From an uncultured Acinetobacter sp. (lineage in GTDB: Bacteria > Pseudomonadota > Gammaproteobacteria > Pseudomonadales > Moraxellaceae): a DNA stretch of 9,477 nt. The stretch spans positions 1-9,477 of the forward strand of contig CAAFWA010000185.1 in the NCBI GenBank assembly GCA_900766635.1, given 5' to 3'. Every line of letters starts with the position of its first letter. The stretch's first letter is position 1. The notes beneath the pieces are model-generated. The model was not told the DNA's origin, searched no databases, and saw only the letters and a program-made list of their open reading frames with translations. Shown piece after piece: positions 1 through 6,632 of this stretch. Position numbers and translations under genes: made by a program.

Positions 1-1271
1 CCGATGCTCAAGCCATTACCTTGGCTGTAAATCAAGCGTATGAGCGAATTACGGGCTTAAATCGTAATTTATTGCTCGGACGTTATATGGGTGATTTGGT
101 CAAGTTGGGCTATTTATCCAACTCAGTTTCGTTAGAGGTGATTAAACGTCAAGAAGTGGTCACACTCGTGCAAACCATTCATGGTCATCAAAAAATTTTA
201 GTCACAGGCAGTCCAATTTTTGATACAGCACAGCGTTTAGTCTGCATTGTCACCTGTGTGCGTGATATTACCGAGCTATTACGTGCTAAACATGCCCAAG
301 AGCAGCTTGAGGATTTATTTCGTAGCCAAGCGCAATATAAAGTGCAGCCCTTGGCCAAAGACTTTGTCATTTCTAAACATACCCAAGCGATTTTTGATTT
401 AGCCACCCATGTGGCCAAGTTTGATAGCAAAATCTTAATTGGCGGCGAAACAGGAACGGGTAAGAGCCAATTGGCGCGTTATATCCATCAAATGAGTCCA
501 CGCCGTGAGCAGGCCTTTTTAGAGCTTAATTGCTCAGGGATGCCTGACAATTTATTGGAAATCGAACTCTTTGGTTATGTAGCGGGTGCTTTTACAGGTG
601 CGCTGCCTAAAGGCAAAAAAGGCTTATTAGAAATTGCCCATCAAGGTACGTTATTCCTTGATGAGATTGGTGATTTAGCCCTGCATATGCAAGTGAAACT
701 CCTCAAAGTGATTGAGGAACAACGCTTTTTACCGGTCGGAGGAACTGAGTTTAAACAAGTCGATGTACGGATCATCAGTGCGACGCATCGTGATTTAAAG
801 GACAGTGTGGCACAAGGCACTTTTCGCGAAGATTTATTCTATCGTTTAAATGTTGTGGAATTGGTACTGCCACCGCTACGTCAACGCACAGTCGAAATTA
901 TGCCCTTACTTGAGCATTACTTAAATGCGTGGAATCAAAAGTATGCGCAAAACAAACGCTTCGATCCAGAAGTGTGTGAAGCATTAAGTCACTATGCATG
1001 GCCGGGAAATATCCGAGAGTTAATCAATATGGTAGAGCGTCTTTGTGTGACCACTGCACAAGATCATATTCGCCTAAAAGATTTACCCTTAGAGGTACAA
1101 AGCTATGCCCAACATAAACCAATCACTTTAAAAGACCAAGTGAGCCACTATGAGCGCCAATTGATTGTCGATGCTTTAGCCCAATATGGATCAACCCGTG
1201 CAACGGCAGAAGCACTAGGTGTAGAGCAATCGACCTTAGTGAAAAAGATTGCCCGTTTTAAAGAACAATGA
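1..1271 (+). CDS. PAS domain sigma-54-dependent transcriptional activator, 5' partial
   Basis: Bacterial enhancer-binding protein whose start lies before the window; the frame is open from base 3. Residue numbers here count from the codon at 21. Residues 1-90 look like a PAS sensor domain, ending in the typical 'CVRDITE' strand and a helical linker. Residues about 115-345 are the AAA+ sigma-54 interaction domain: Walker A GETGTGKS (142-149), an intact GAFTGA loop (189-194) that contacts sigma-54, Walker B LFLDEIGD (211-218), and FREDLFYRL (268-276) in the arginine-finger region. Residues about 380-414 form a Fis-type helix-turn-helix (ATAEALGVEQSTLVKKI). A PAS rather than a response-regulator receiver domain suggests direct sensing of a ligand or redox signal, not a partner kinase. 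It sits just upstream of, and reads with, a transporter and two dehydrogenases, so it probably activates them (inference). Everything needed for sigma-54 activation is present; only the N-terminal end is cut. Confidence 0.93.
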   Translation, partial: DAQAITLAVNQAYERITGLNRNLLLGRYMGDLVKLGYLSNSVSLEVIKRQEVVTLVQTIHGHQKILVTGSPIFDTAQRLVCIVTCVRDITELLRAKHAQEQLEDLFRSQAQYKVQPLAKDFVISKHTQAIFDLATHVAKFDSKILIGGETGTGKSQLARYIHQMSPRREQAFLELNCSGMPDNLLEIELFGYVAGAFTGALPKGKKGLLEIAHQGTLFLDEIGDLALHMQVKLLKVIEEQRFLPVGGTEFKQVDVRIISATHRDLKDSVAQGTFREDLFYRLNVVELVLPPLRQRTVEIMPLLEHYLNAWNQKYAQNKRFDPEVCEALSHYAWPGNIRELINMVERLCVTTAQDHIRLKDLPLEVQSYAQHKPITLKDQVSHYERQLIVDALAQYGSTRATAEALGVEQSTLVKKIARFKEQ

Positions 1272-1456
1272 CCTTAAGGAGATAAAAAAGGCATCCTAGT
1301 GATACAACCTATTCACAATCACCCGAATCATTGAATGAGCACAGTGACGTGCCATCACAAGAAACATAAAAGCTGCATCTAGCCATACGCTATAGAACGG
1401 TCAATCAAGACACGCAGTCATAACAACAAAGATAATAATCAATCAGGAACATCAAT
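1272..1456. other. 185-bp gap between activator and symporter gene
   Basis: No open frame of interest and no convincing Rho-independent terminator is visible. The gap should hold the promoter of the symporter-SDR unit. I looked for a plus-strand sigma-54 -24/-12 element (GG and GC separated by 10 bases) and found none with correct spacing. A short perfect dyad, GCAC-AGTGAC-GTGC (1339-1352), is the only obvious operator-like element. The symporter's ribosome binding site, AGGAA (1445-1449), lies 7 bases before its ATG. Confidence 0.5.
1339..1352. promoter_or_regulatory. Short inverted repeat, possible activator/operator site
   Basis: The sequence GCAC-AGTGAC-GTGC has two perfect 4-base arms around a 6-base spacer, about 105 bases upstream of the symporter start. 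That distance would suit an upstream activator site for the neighbouring enhancer-binding protein. Such short arms are expected often by chance, so this is only a candidate. Confidence 0.2.
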
Positions 1457-2821
1457 ATGGATATTGTACAAGCAAAGGCAGATCAACTGCCGGTCACCAA
1501 AGAAAGTTCATCGATTAAAAAAGTCGTCGGTGCTGCGATGGCAGGTACGATTGCAGAGTGGTATGAGTTTTTTATTTACGGTATTGCCAGTACCTTAGTA
1601 TTTTCAAAGTTATTTTTCCCTGCCATGGGCAATGGTGGTGTGCTGATGGGCATCATTGCTGCCTTTGCGACCTATGCCGTCGGTTTTCTCGCACGTCCCT
1701 TAGGTGGTTTGGTCTTTGGGCATTACGGGGATAAATATGGGCGGAAAAAGCTTCTGCAAATTAGTTTAATCTTGGTTGGGGTCGCTACCTTTTTAATGGG
1801 CTGTATTCCATCGTATGCCAGTATTGGTTATGCCGCACCTGCCATTTTAGTCTTATTGCGTTTTATTCAAGGTTTCGCGGTTGGTGGTGAATGGGGCGGT
1901 GCTATGTTGTTGGTGGGTGAACATAGCCCTGAACATCAACGTGGCTTTTGGACCAGTTTCCCGCAAGCCGCTGCCTGTGCAGGTAACGTCTTGGCCAGCT
2001 TAGTGTTATTAAGTTTATCGGCAATGTTAGTGCCTGAAGACTTTTTAGCATGGGGATGGCGTATTGCATTTTGGCTCTCGGCAGTGATTGTATTTATTGG
2101 CTACTATATTCGTAAAAATGTAGAAGAGTCAGATGTATTTAAAGAGTCGATTGAGCGTCAAGAACAACAGAAAAAGGCCTCAGCCGGTTTAAAAGAAGTT
2201 TTAGTACATTATCCAAAGCAAGCCATTTGCGGTATGTTAATGCGTGTGGGTGAAAACTCTGCCTATTACATCATTGTGGTGTTCTCGATTGCATATTTGT
2301 CCATTCAAATGCAATTTACTTATCCGACCATTTTAAGCTTACTGCTGTGTGCCAATGCTTTCCAATTTTTCTCGATGATTGCCTGTGGTGCATTGTCGGA
2401 TAAGATTGGGCGTAAAATGACTATGTATATTGGTTATGCAGGTTTAACGCTGTGGATTCCATTTTATTTTGCAGGGCTGAATACCGGTGAGTTTGGTTGG
2501 GTGTTAGCTGCCATGTGTACTGGCTTATTGTTCCAAGGCATGTGCTATGCCGGTCAAGGGGCAGTATTGGCTGAGATTTTCCCAACCCGTATGCGTTATT
2601 CAGGTTCATCGTTTTGCTATCAAATTTCCTCGATTTTAGCAGGTTCGATTGCGCCGATGATTGCCACCTTACTATGGAAAAAATTTGGTACCACTTTACC
2701 GATTACGTTCTATATCTTATTCGTGATAGCAATTTCAGTCATTTCAATTATTTTACTTAAAGAAACCGGTGGTCGCTCACTACGTGAAGTGGATCACGAA
2801 GATCAAAAACAATTTTCTTAA
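1457..2821 (+). CDS. MHS-family MFS transporter (metabolite:H+ symporter)
   Basis: Inner-membrane secondary carrier of 454 aa, the usual length for the metabolite:H+ symporter branch of the major facilitator superfamily (relatives of ShiA, KgtP and ProP). The hydrophobic profile fits 12 membrane helices with a central charged loop at about residues 218-250. Family landmarks: AGTIAEWYEFFIYG (29-42), the loop 2-3 motif GHYGDKYGRKK (88-98), RFIQGFAVGGEWGGA (135-149), the second-half copy of the loop motif GALSDKIGRK (311-320), EIFPTRMRYSG (373-383) and ETGGRSL near the C-terminus (436-442). The start is supported by AGGAA 7 bases upstream. It follows a PAS/sigma-54 activator and precedes two SDRs on the same strand, so it likely imports the substrate these enzymes oxidise. 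Members of this family carry dicarboxylates, shikimate, betaines, aromatic acids and more; sequence alone does not fix the substrate. Confidence 0.93.
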   Translation: MDIVQAKADQLPVTKESSSIKKVVGAAMAGTIAEWYEFFIYGIASTLVFSKLFFPAMGNGGVLMGIIAAFATYAVGFLARPLGGLVFGHYGDKYGRKKLLQISLILVGVATFLMGCIPSYASIGYAAPAILVLLRFIQGFAVGGEWGGAMLLVGEHSPEHQRGFWTSFPQAAACAGNVLASLVLLSLSAMLVPEDFLAWGWRIAFWLSAVIVFIGYYIRKNVEESDVFKESIERQEQQKKASAGLKEVLVHYPKQAICGMLMRVGENSAYYIIVVFSIAYLSIQMQFTYPTILSLLLCANAFQFFSMIACGALSDKIGRKMTMYIGYAGLTLWIPFYFAGLNTGEFGWVLAAMCTGLLFQGMCYAGQGAVLAEIFPTRMRYSGSSFCYQISSILAGSIAPMIATLLWKKFGTTLPITFYILFVIAISVISIILLKETGGRSLREVDHEDQKQFS

Positions 2822-2866
2822 TCGATACGCAGCATAAATGGTCTTTGACTGTCTATGCTGCATCGA
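2822..2866 (+). promoter_or_regulatory. Intercistronic stem-loop between symporter and SDR genes
   Basis: Immediately after the symporter stop, GCAGCATA (2829-2836) is perfectly complementary to TATGCTGC (2854-2861) across a 17-base loop. The stem extends outward with TCGAT (2822-2826) pairing with ATCGA (2862-2866), leaving a 2-base bulge (2827-2828). No run of T follows, so it is not a typical intrinsic terminator. Possible roles are mRNA 3'-end protection, processing, or lowering expression of the enzymes relative to the transporter. Role is inferred; the pairing is visible. Confidence 0.6.
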
Positions 2867-2897
2867 ACAAACTAATATCATCAATCCATGGAAGATT

Positions 2898-3623
2898 ATG
2901 AAAGGAATTCAAGCCAAAACCGTCGTGATTAGCGGGGCACTTGGGGGAATTGGTCGAGCGATTATTCGTGCCTTTGACCCCTATCAGGTTCAATTTTTAC
3001 TCCTCGATGTAGTCGAAGAAGATGCTACTTTTTTTGCCGAGCTTAAGAGCCAAGTCACTTATACCGCGCTAGATTTATCCTCAATCGATCAGATCAATGC
3101 ATGGGGTGAGCAACTTAAACAGACTCACACCAAGATCGATTTTATTGTTCATGCTGCAGGGGTCTATGAACATATTGATCTTGAAGATTTAAGTTTTGAG
3201 CGATGGAATCAACAAATCAATCTCAATTTAAATGCCAATTATTATTTAATCAAAACACTGCATCGTTTTTTAAATCCAGATAGTGCGATCGTCAATATTT
3301 CTTCGATTGCCGGCCATCAAGGCAGTATTGCACATACCGCATATGCCACCGCCAAAGGCGGTGTAGCCGCTTTAACTAAAAGCCTTGCCTTAGAATTGGC
3401 CCCTCATACACGCGTCAATACCGTATCGCCGGGTTTAATTGATACACGGATGATGCAAGGCATGACGGATGAAAAACGCCGTGCCATGATTGCAGCCACA
3501 CCCTTAGCACGTTTAGGTCAACCTGAAGAAATTGCTGATGTGATTTTATTTTTATGCAGTCAAGCGGCCTCTTTTATTACCGGTGAAACGATTCATGTCA
3601 ACGGCGGCTTATACCGTCAATAA
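2898..3623 (+). CDS. SDR-family NAD(P)-dependent oxidoreductase (first of two)
   Basis: Classical short-chain dehydrogenase/reductase, 241 aa from the ATG at 2898. The frame is open to an earlier ATG at 2838, but that adds 20 residues with no SDR character and lies across a stem-loop. The start at 2898 puts the Rossmann motif at the usual place and has GGAAG just upstream, though only 3 bases away. Landmarks: SGALGGIG (12-19, a Ser replacing the usual first Thr of TGxxxGIG), acidic D37 after the second strand (suggesting NAD(H) over NADP(H)), HAAG (85-88, variant of NAG), Asn in INLNLN (107-112), catalytic S136, Y149 and K153 (YATAK), and the SPG turn (177-179). Soluble cytoplasmic enzyme expected. 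It probably oxidises a hydroxyl to a ketone in the pathway fed by the upstream symporter; the substrate is unknown. Best-hit naming as '3-oxoacyl-ACP reductase' would be uninformative. Confidence 0.92.
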   Translation: MKGIQAKTVVISGALGGIGRAIIRAFDPYQVQFLLLDVVEEDATFFAELKSQVTYTALDLSSIDQINAWGEQLKQTHTKIDFIVHAAGVYEHIDLEDLSFERWNQQINLNLNANYYLIKTLHRFLNPDSAIVNISSIAGHQGSIAHTAYATAKGGVAALTKSLALELAPHTRVNTVSPGLIDTRMMQGMTDEKRRAMIAATPLARLGQPEEIADVILFLCSQAASFITGETIHVNGGLYRQ

Positions 3624-3624
3624 C

Positions 3625-3629
3625 AGGAG
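3625..3629 (+). promoter_or_regulatory. Ribosome binding site deciding the second SDR start
   Basis: AGGAG directly abuts the ATG at 3630 (no spacing) but is 9 bases from the in-frame ATG at 3639. Only the second has workable Shine-Dalgarno spacing, so translation most likely starts at 3639. Confidence 0.7.
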
Positions 3630-3638
3630 ATGCAGACC

Positions 3639-4373
3639 ATGACGAATGAATACGTTGCGATGATTACCGGTGCAGCTTCGGGAATTGGCCAAGCGGTCGC
3701 CAAAAAACTAGCCAAGCAAAACTACACGCTACATTTACTCGATTTAAATCAAAACGCTTTAGAAGCACTACAACAACAATTAAGTGCATATACGCAAGTG
3801 CATATTTATACAGGTGATGTGAGTCATGAACACGTGATTCAAGATGTGGTCAAGGCCATTGAAAAGCAAGGACAGGGTTTAAGCTGTGCGTTGAATAATG
3901 CTGGCATGACTTCACCTGCAAGCTCGATTGATCAACTCTCGAGTGAGGTATGGCAGCAACTCATCAATGTGAATCTCAATAGCGTGTTTTATGGCTTGAA
4001 ATATCAAATCGCTTTAATGAAACAAGGGGGGCAAGGGGGATCGATTGTTAATACTTCATCAATGCTCGGTTTAATTGCCACACAGCATCGTGCAGCCTAT
4101 GTGACGAGTAAACATGCAGTGACGGGTTTGACAAAAGCAGCCGCTTTAGATGCTGCACCAGATCAAATCCGTGTCAATTCGATTCATCCGGGCTATATTG
4201 AAACGCCCTTGATTGCCCATTTAGATCAAAATGTCCTTGCTGCACGTCATCCAATTGGACGTTTAGGCACTGCCAAAGAAGTCGCAGATTTGGTTTGCTT
4301 CCTATTGTCTGATCAGGCCAAATTTATTACTGGGGCGCAGTATGTGATTGATGGCGGTTATTCCATTCAATAA
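3639..4373 (+). CDS. SDR-family NAD(P)-dependent oxidoreductase (second of two)
   Basis: Classical SDR of 244 aa, starting at 3639 because the AGGAG site is correctly spaced for that ATG. Landmarks: TGAASGIG (10-17), D35 after the second strand (NAD(H) preference likely), NNAG (86-89), Asn at 112/114, catalytic S141, Y154 and K158 (YVTSK), HPG turn (183-185), and a C-terminal 'IDGGYSIQ' close typical of the family. It begins 15 bases after the first SDR stop, so the two are almost certainly co-transcribed and co-expressed with the symporter. The two SDRs are clearly diverged from each other, so this is not a recent duplication; they may act on different intermediates or opposite stereoisomers (inference). 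A strong terminator follows at once. Confidence 0.93.
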   Translation: MTNEYVAMITGAASGIGQAVAKKLAKQNYTLHLLDLNQNALEALQQQLSAYTQVHIYTGDVSHEHVIQDVVKAIEKQGQGLSCALNNAGMTSPASSIDQLSSEVWQQLINVNLNSVFYGLKYQIALMKQGGQGGSIVNTSSMLGLIATQHRAAYVTSKHAVTGLTKAAALDAAPDQIRVNSIHPGYIETPLIAHLDQNVLAARHPIGRLGTAKEVADLVCFLLSDQAKFITGAQYVIDGGYSIQ

Positions 4374-4381
4374 AGTATAAA

Positions 4382-4403
4382 AAAGCCCTCATCAGAGGGC
4401 TTT
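4382..4403. terminator. Bidirectional Rho-independent terminator
   Basis: A 9-bp stem, AAAGCCCTC pairing with GAGGGCTTT across the loop ATCA, is followed on the + strand by TTTCTTTT and on the - strand by a T-rich run (the A run at 4379-4384). It lies between the convergent SDR and lipocalin genes, just 8 bases from the SDR stop and 3 bases from the lipocalin stop, and can end both transcripts. Confidence 0.93.
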
Positions 4404-4406
4404 CTT

Positions 4407-4901
4407 TTACATCGCTGCCGTATCTTGTCCGGTATGCACGGTATGAATTAAATCATTCAATTGATAGCCCAAACTTTCGGCATAGGCCAAATATTGCGCT
4501 TTAATGCTAGAGTCAATTTTAGGATCACGATGTAATAACCATAAATACTTCTGATGGGGTTCACCGACTAACGCCGTGCGATAATCGCTGTCAATTTTTA
4601 ATACCCAATAATCCCCTTTCGTAAATGGAATCCAACGTAACCCTTCAGGTAAAAAGCTCACTTCGAGCTTGCCGTGTTCAGCATCAATCACGGTCGCTTC
4701 ACCGATCGATTCATCCAATTGTCCTTGGCCATCTAAACAGCGGTTTTGTACGCGAATTTTGCCATCGTCTTGTAATGAATAATGCGCAGAAATATCGGTA
4801 CTGTCTTCAGGTTGATGTTTCATGGGCAATCGCGCAATTTCATACCACGTGCCTAAATAGCGATTGAGTTCGAAATGATCCACGGTCTTGATATCTGACA
4901 T
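4407..4901 (-). CDS. blc: Blc-type bacterial lipocalin without signal peptide
   Basis: 164-aa lipocalin, a small beta-barrel that binds hydrophobic ligands such as fatty acids or lysophospholipids in characterised relatives. Landmarks: the lipocalin signature GTWYEIARLP (17-26), QNRCLDG (52-58), the segment KGDYWVLKIDSDYRTALVG (95-113), and YLWLLHRDP (119-127), all in the order of E. coli Blc. The start is supported by AGGA with 7 bases of spacing. E. coli Blc is an outer-membrane lipoprotein, but here the protein starts directly with MSDIKTVDHFELNRYLGTWY, with no hydrophobic signal and no lipobox. An in-frame TAG lies four codons upstream of the ATG, so no longer N-terminus is possible. A cytoplasmic location is therefore likely (inference). 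It has no partner gene on its strand here, converging with the SDR block and diverging from the pilin cluster. Confidence 0.93.
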   Translation of the reverse strand: MSDIKTVDHFELNRYLGTWYEIARLPMKHQPEDSTDISAHYSLQDDGKIRVQNRCLDGQGQLDESIGEATVIDAEHGKLEVSFLPEGLRWIPFTKGDYWVLKIDSDYRTALVGEPHQKYLWLLHRDPKIDSSIKAQYLAYAESLGYQLNDLIHTVHTGQDTAAM

Positions 4902-4984
4902 GTTGTTATCCTATTTTTAGTTTTAAGTCGCTTTATTAAACCTGATTCATTGGCTTTTAATGTTCATGCATTTGTGCGGTTTAT

Positions 4985-5000
4985 GTTGAGTTATGTCAAC
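4985..5000. promoter_or_regulatory. Inverted repeat overlapping a TTGACA box upstream of blc
   Basis: GTTGA and TCAAC form 5-base arms around a 6-base spacer. On the - strand the same bases contain a perfect TTGACA hexamer (plus 4994-4999), about 93 bases upstream of the lipocalin start. This could be a regulator site over a -35 box, but no matching -10 with 16-18 base spacing is convincing. Confidence 0.25.
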
Positions 5001-5288
5001 AAAAAATATGAATATACATGAGAGTGATTTTTACTTTTGTTTAGTTATTCTTGATGGTGAGATGGAGAAATACAGCATTAGATTAATTTTAAATCAATAG
5101 ATGGTGTATGAATAATTCAAAAATGGTTAATAAAAGTACGTATTTTGATTAAATTTTGTCACCAATTTCCTTTTATCATTAAAAATATGTAATTCATCAT
5201 GTTTTTTATCTATTGTTTAGATTATTTACTATATTTATCTGTAAATGTTAAAGGGTCTAGATTGATCCGCATGTAGATATGTGAAATT

Positions 5289-5294
5289 AGGGGG
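5289..5294 (+). promoter_or_regulatory. Ribosome binding site of first pilin gene
   Basis: The purine run AGGGGG precedes two adjacent ATG codons (5296 and 5299). Spacing favours the second (4-5 bases) over the first (1-2 bases), giving a 7-residue leader peptide. It also argues against the earlier in-frame GTG at 5281, which has no site of its own. Confidence 0.6.
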
Positions 5295-5298
5295 AATG

Positions 5299-5724
5299 AT
5301 GCAATCTAAATTACGAGGTTTTACATTAATTGAATTAATGGTTGTGGTGAGTATTATCGCCATTCTTGCCGCGATTGCATTGCCTCGTTATCAGGATTAT
5401 GTGACTCGATCAAAGATCAAGGCTGCACAAAGCAATTTAGTGGCGCTCTCTTTATCTGCTGAACAACAATATCAACGTACTTTAAGTTTTCCTGTGGTCA
5501 TTTTGACTTCAACTGCTGAGATTCTAAGTAATGACATGTTTAGTACATGGCAACCGAGCTCAGCCGATTTTGATTATCGTTATATTGCTGAAAATGGTGC
5601 CAATTATGTCATAGAAGCGCATGGGCTTGAGTCACGCGTCGTAGGCTGTGTATTAACACTCAATAATCGTGGTCAGCGTACAGCAACAGGTTGTCCTGAT
5701 GTCGGTGCGGATTGGGCTAACTAA
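5299..5724 (+). CDS. Type IV pilin-like protein (PilE/GspG-like)
   Basis: Prepilin of 141 aa with leader MQSKLRG, cleaved by the prepilin peptidase before F8 (G7^F8). E12 is Glu5 of the mature protein, and the hydrophobic helix [20 protein letters not shown] (8-27) is a textbook class III signal. The following '[19 protein letters not shown]' and the C-terminal pair C117/C132 (GCVLTL...TATGC) match the disulfide-bounded D-region of PilE-type minor pilins; it may equally be described as GspG-like. It is exported to the inner membrane and assembled into a pilus or pseudopilus. First gene of a five-gene prepilin run; the next ATG follows its stop by one base, so they are translationally coupled. 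Whether it is the major or a minor subunit of its filament cannot be decided from sequence. Confidence 0.9.
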   Translation: MQSKLRGFTLIELMVVVSIIAILAAIALPRYQDYVTRSKIKAAQSNLVALSLSAEQQYQRTLSFPVVILTSTAEILSNDMFSTWQPSSADFDYRYIAENGANYVIEAHGLESRVVGCVLTLNNRGQRTATGCPDVGADWAN

Positions 5725-5725
5725 G

Positions 5726-6244
5726 ATGCAAAACAGCTTATCTATTCATCAGCCACAAGCAGGTTTTAGCCTGATAGAGCTGATGATCACGCTGACGATT
5801 TTGGCTATCTTACTCTTTATGGGGCAGGCCTTAACACGGGCTTGGATAGATCGTGCCCATGTCAATGAAACTATGAATGTTTTGCAAACTGCTCTTTCTA
5901 TGACTAAGTCTTCAGCATTAAGAAATTCCTATAATCAACCCCAACAGTATCCTGCAGCGAGCTTATGCTATGACCCCGCGACCTCGGTGCTGAGTGTAGT
6001 ACGTGCTAAAGCCAATACCACTCAAGCATGCCAAAACACGCAACAGACTGAAATCTTAAGACAATTTAAAATTTCTAAAGGGGTGACTGTGCAAGTCAAT
6101 CAAAATCATTTTGATTGTGTGGCATTTAATTCCTCAGGTCTGTTCGTCCATGCGGTGGGGCAATTTGGCAATTGTCACCATGCTACGCCACTCAACATTT
6201 TAATTGAGAAACATAATGAACGTGTTGAACTTACCCTTCAATAA
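5726..6244 (+). CDS. FimT/FimU (GspH-type) minor pilin
   Basis: Prepilin of 172 aa with a longish 13-residue leader (MQNSLSIHQPQAG), cleavage G13^F14 and mature Glu5 at E18, followed by a hydrophobic helix to about residue 37. After the helix, 'TALSMTKSSALRNS' (55-68) resembles the GspH/FimT pattern of a helix followed by 'SxAxxRN', and 'CVAFNSSGLF' (131-140) resembles the family's C-terminal 'F...G' strand. Four cysteines (81, 102, 131, 150) could form two disulfides. The frame is open upstream to 5669, but the ATG at 5726 is the only start giving a normal leader; the Shine-Dalgarno is poor, consistent with coupling to the upstream gene's stop (5722-5724). In characterised systems such subunits sit in the tip complex that primes filament assembly. 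Confidence 0.86.
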   Translation: MQNSLSIHQPQAGFSLIELMITLTILAILLFMGQALTRAWIDRAHVNETMNVLQTALSMTKSSALRNSYNQPQQYPAASLCYDPATSVLSVVRAKANTTQACQNTQQTEILRQFKISKGVTVQVNQNHFDCVAFNSSGLFVHAVGQFGNCHHATPLNILIEKHNERVELTLQ

Positions 6245-6632
6245 GCAGCAAGGCTTTACCTTACTTGAATCCTTAGTTGCGTTGGCCATTTTTTCAATTG
6301 TGGTGTTAGGCAGTGGTATGGTCATGAGTCGTATGTTGAATATTCAACAAAATATGTATGTCGATGACATTATCGTCAATGAAATGCAAAGCCGATTGCA
6401 AAATAGCATGCTCATGGCAGATCAAACAGCAGTGTGTGCTGATCCACGCCTCACAAAAAATATTGAACTCAATCAACATATTTACTATGTGGCCTGCGGT
6501 CATGAGGAAATTCAAATGAACGATATGGACTCAGTAAAATGGCCTGTATTGGCAGTGAGTGAGAATGCTGCTGAGGCGCAGGCCTGTGCGAGCGGTATTC
6601 AGCATGCCTCATGCTACGTGGTAGGACGATAA
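6216..6632 (+). CDS. pilV: PilV (GspI-type) minor pilin
   Basis: Prepilin of 138 aa with leader MNVLNLPFNKQQG, cleavage G13^F14, Glu5 at E18 and the signature FTLLESLVALAIFSIVVLG (14-32), which is characteristic of the PilV/GspI group ('LLExLVALxI'). The rest is a short ectodomain with four cysteines (74, 94, 124, 133). The start at 6216 overlaps the previous gene by 29 bases; only a weak GAGAA lies upstream, so re-initiation or coupling is likely. An upstream in-frame TTG at 6204 is less likely. It abuts the next gene with no spacing. Expected to be part of a minor-pilin tip complex with the FimT-, PilW- and PilX-like neighbours. Confidence 0.88.
   Translation: MNVLNLPFNKQQGFTLLESLVALAIFSIVVLGSGMVMSRMLNIQQNMYVDDIIVNEMQSRLQNSMLMADQTAVCADPRLTKNIELNQHIYYVACGHEEIQMNDMDSVKWPVLAVSENAAEAQACASGIQHASCYVVGR

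Larger units (their letters stand above)
4902..5298. other. AT-rich divergent intergenic region
   Basis: About 400 bases with no credible gene, strongly A/T-rich, between the divergent lipocalin and pilin genes; it should hold both promoters. For the lipocalin (- strand), a -10-like TTTAAT (plus 4935-4940) lies about 34 bases before the ATG without a good -35, and a consensus TTGACA (plus 4994-4999) lies farther up without a good -10. For the pilins (+ strand), TTGTTT (5213-5218) is 17 bases from TATCTG (5236-5241), a weak pair; TATATT at 5230-5235 is another -10 candidate. No -24/-12 sigma-54 element with correct spacing was found, although some pilin genes use one. Confidence 0.5.

Noticed and set aside
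188..430. Minus-strand open frame within the activator's PAS/AAA+ region
   Set aside because: Antisense to conserved coding sequence, no ribosome site, Ser/Cys/Trp-rich translation typical of a shadow frame.
1338..1354. Sigma-54-like TGGCACG...TGTGC on the - strand
   Set aside because: The GG-to-GC spacing is 11 instead of 10 bases, and it would drive transcription back into the activator gene's 3' end, where no minus-strand gene exists.
2838..2897. 20-residue N-terminal extension of the first SDR
   Set aside because: It overlaps the intercistronic stem-loop, has no SDR features, and the ATG at 2898 places the Rossmann motif at the normal distance from the N-terminus.
4026..4039. G6 and G5 tracts in the second SDR as a phase-variation switch
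   Set aside because: The tracts are short, encode Gly-Gly pairs in a tolerant loop, and a metabolic enzyme is an unlikely phase-variable gene.
4625..4867. Plus-strand open frame of 80 codons inside the lipocalin gene
   Set aside because: It is antisense to a well-supported gene, has no recognisable domain or ribosome site, and looks like a by-product of the lipocalin codons.
5281..5298. GTG start for the first pilin gene
   Set aside because: There is no ribosome binding site before it, and the AGGGGG run between it and the ATGs supports starting at 5299, which gives a standard short leader.
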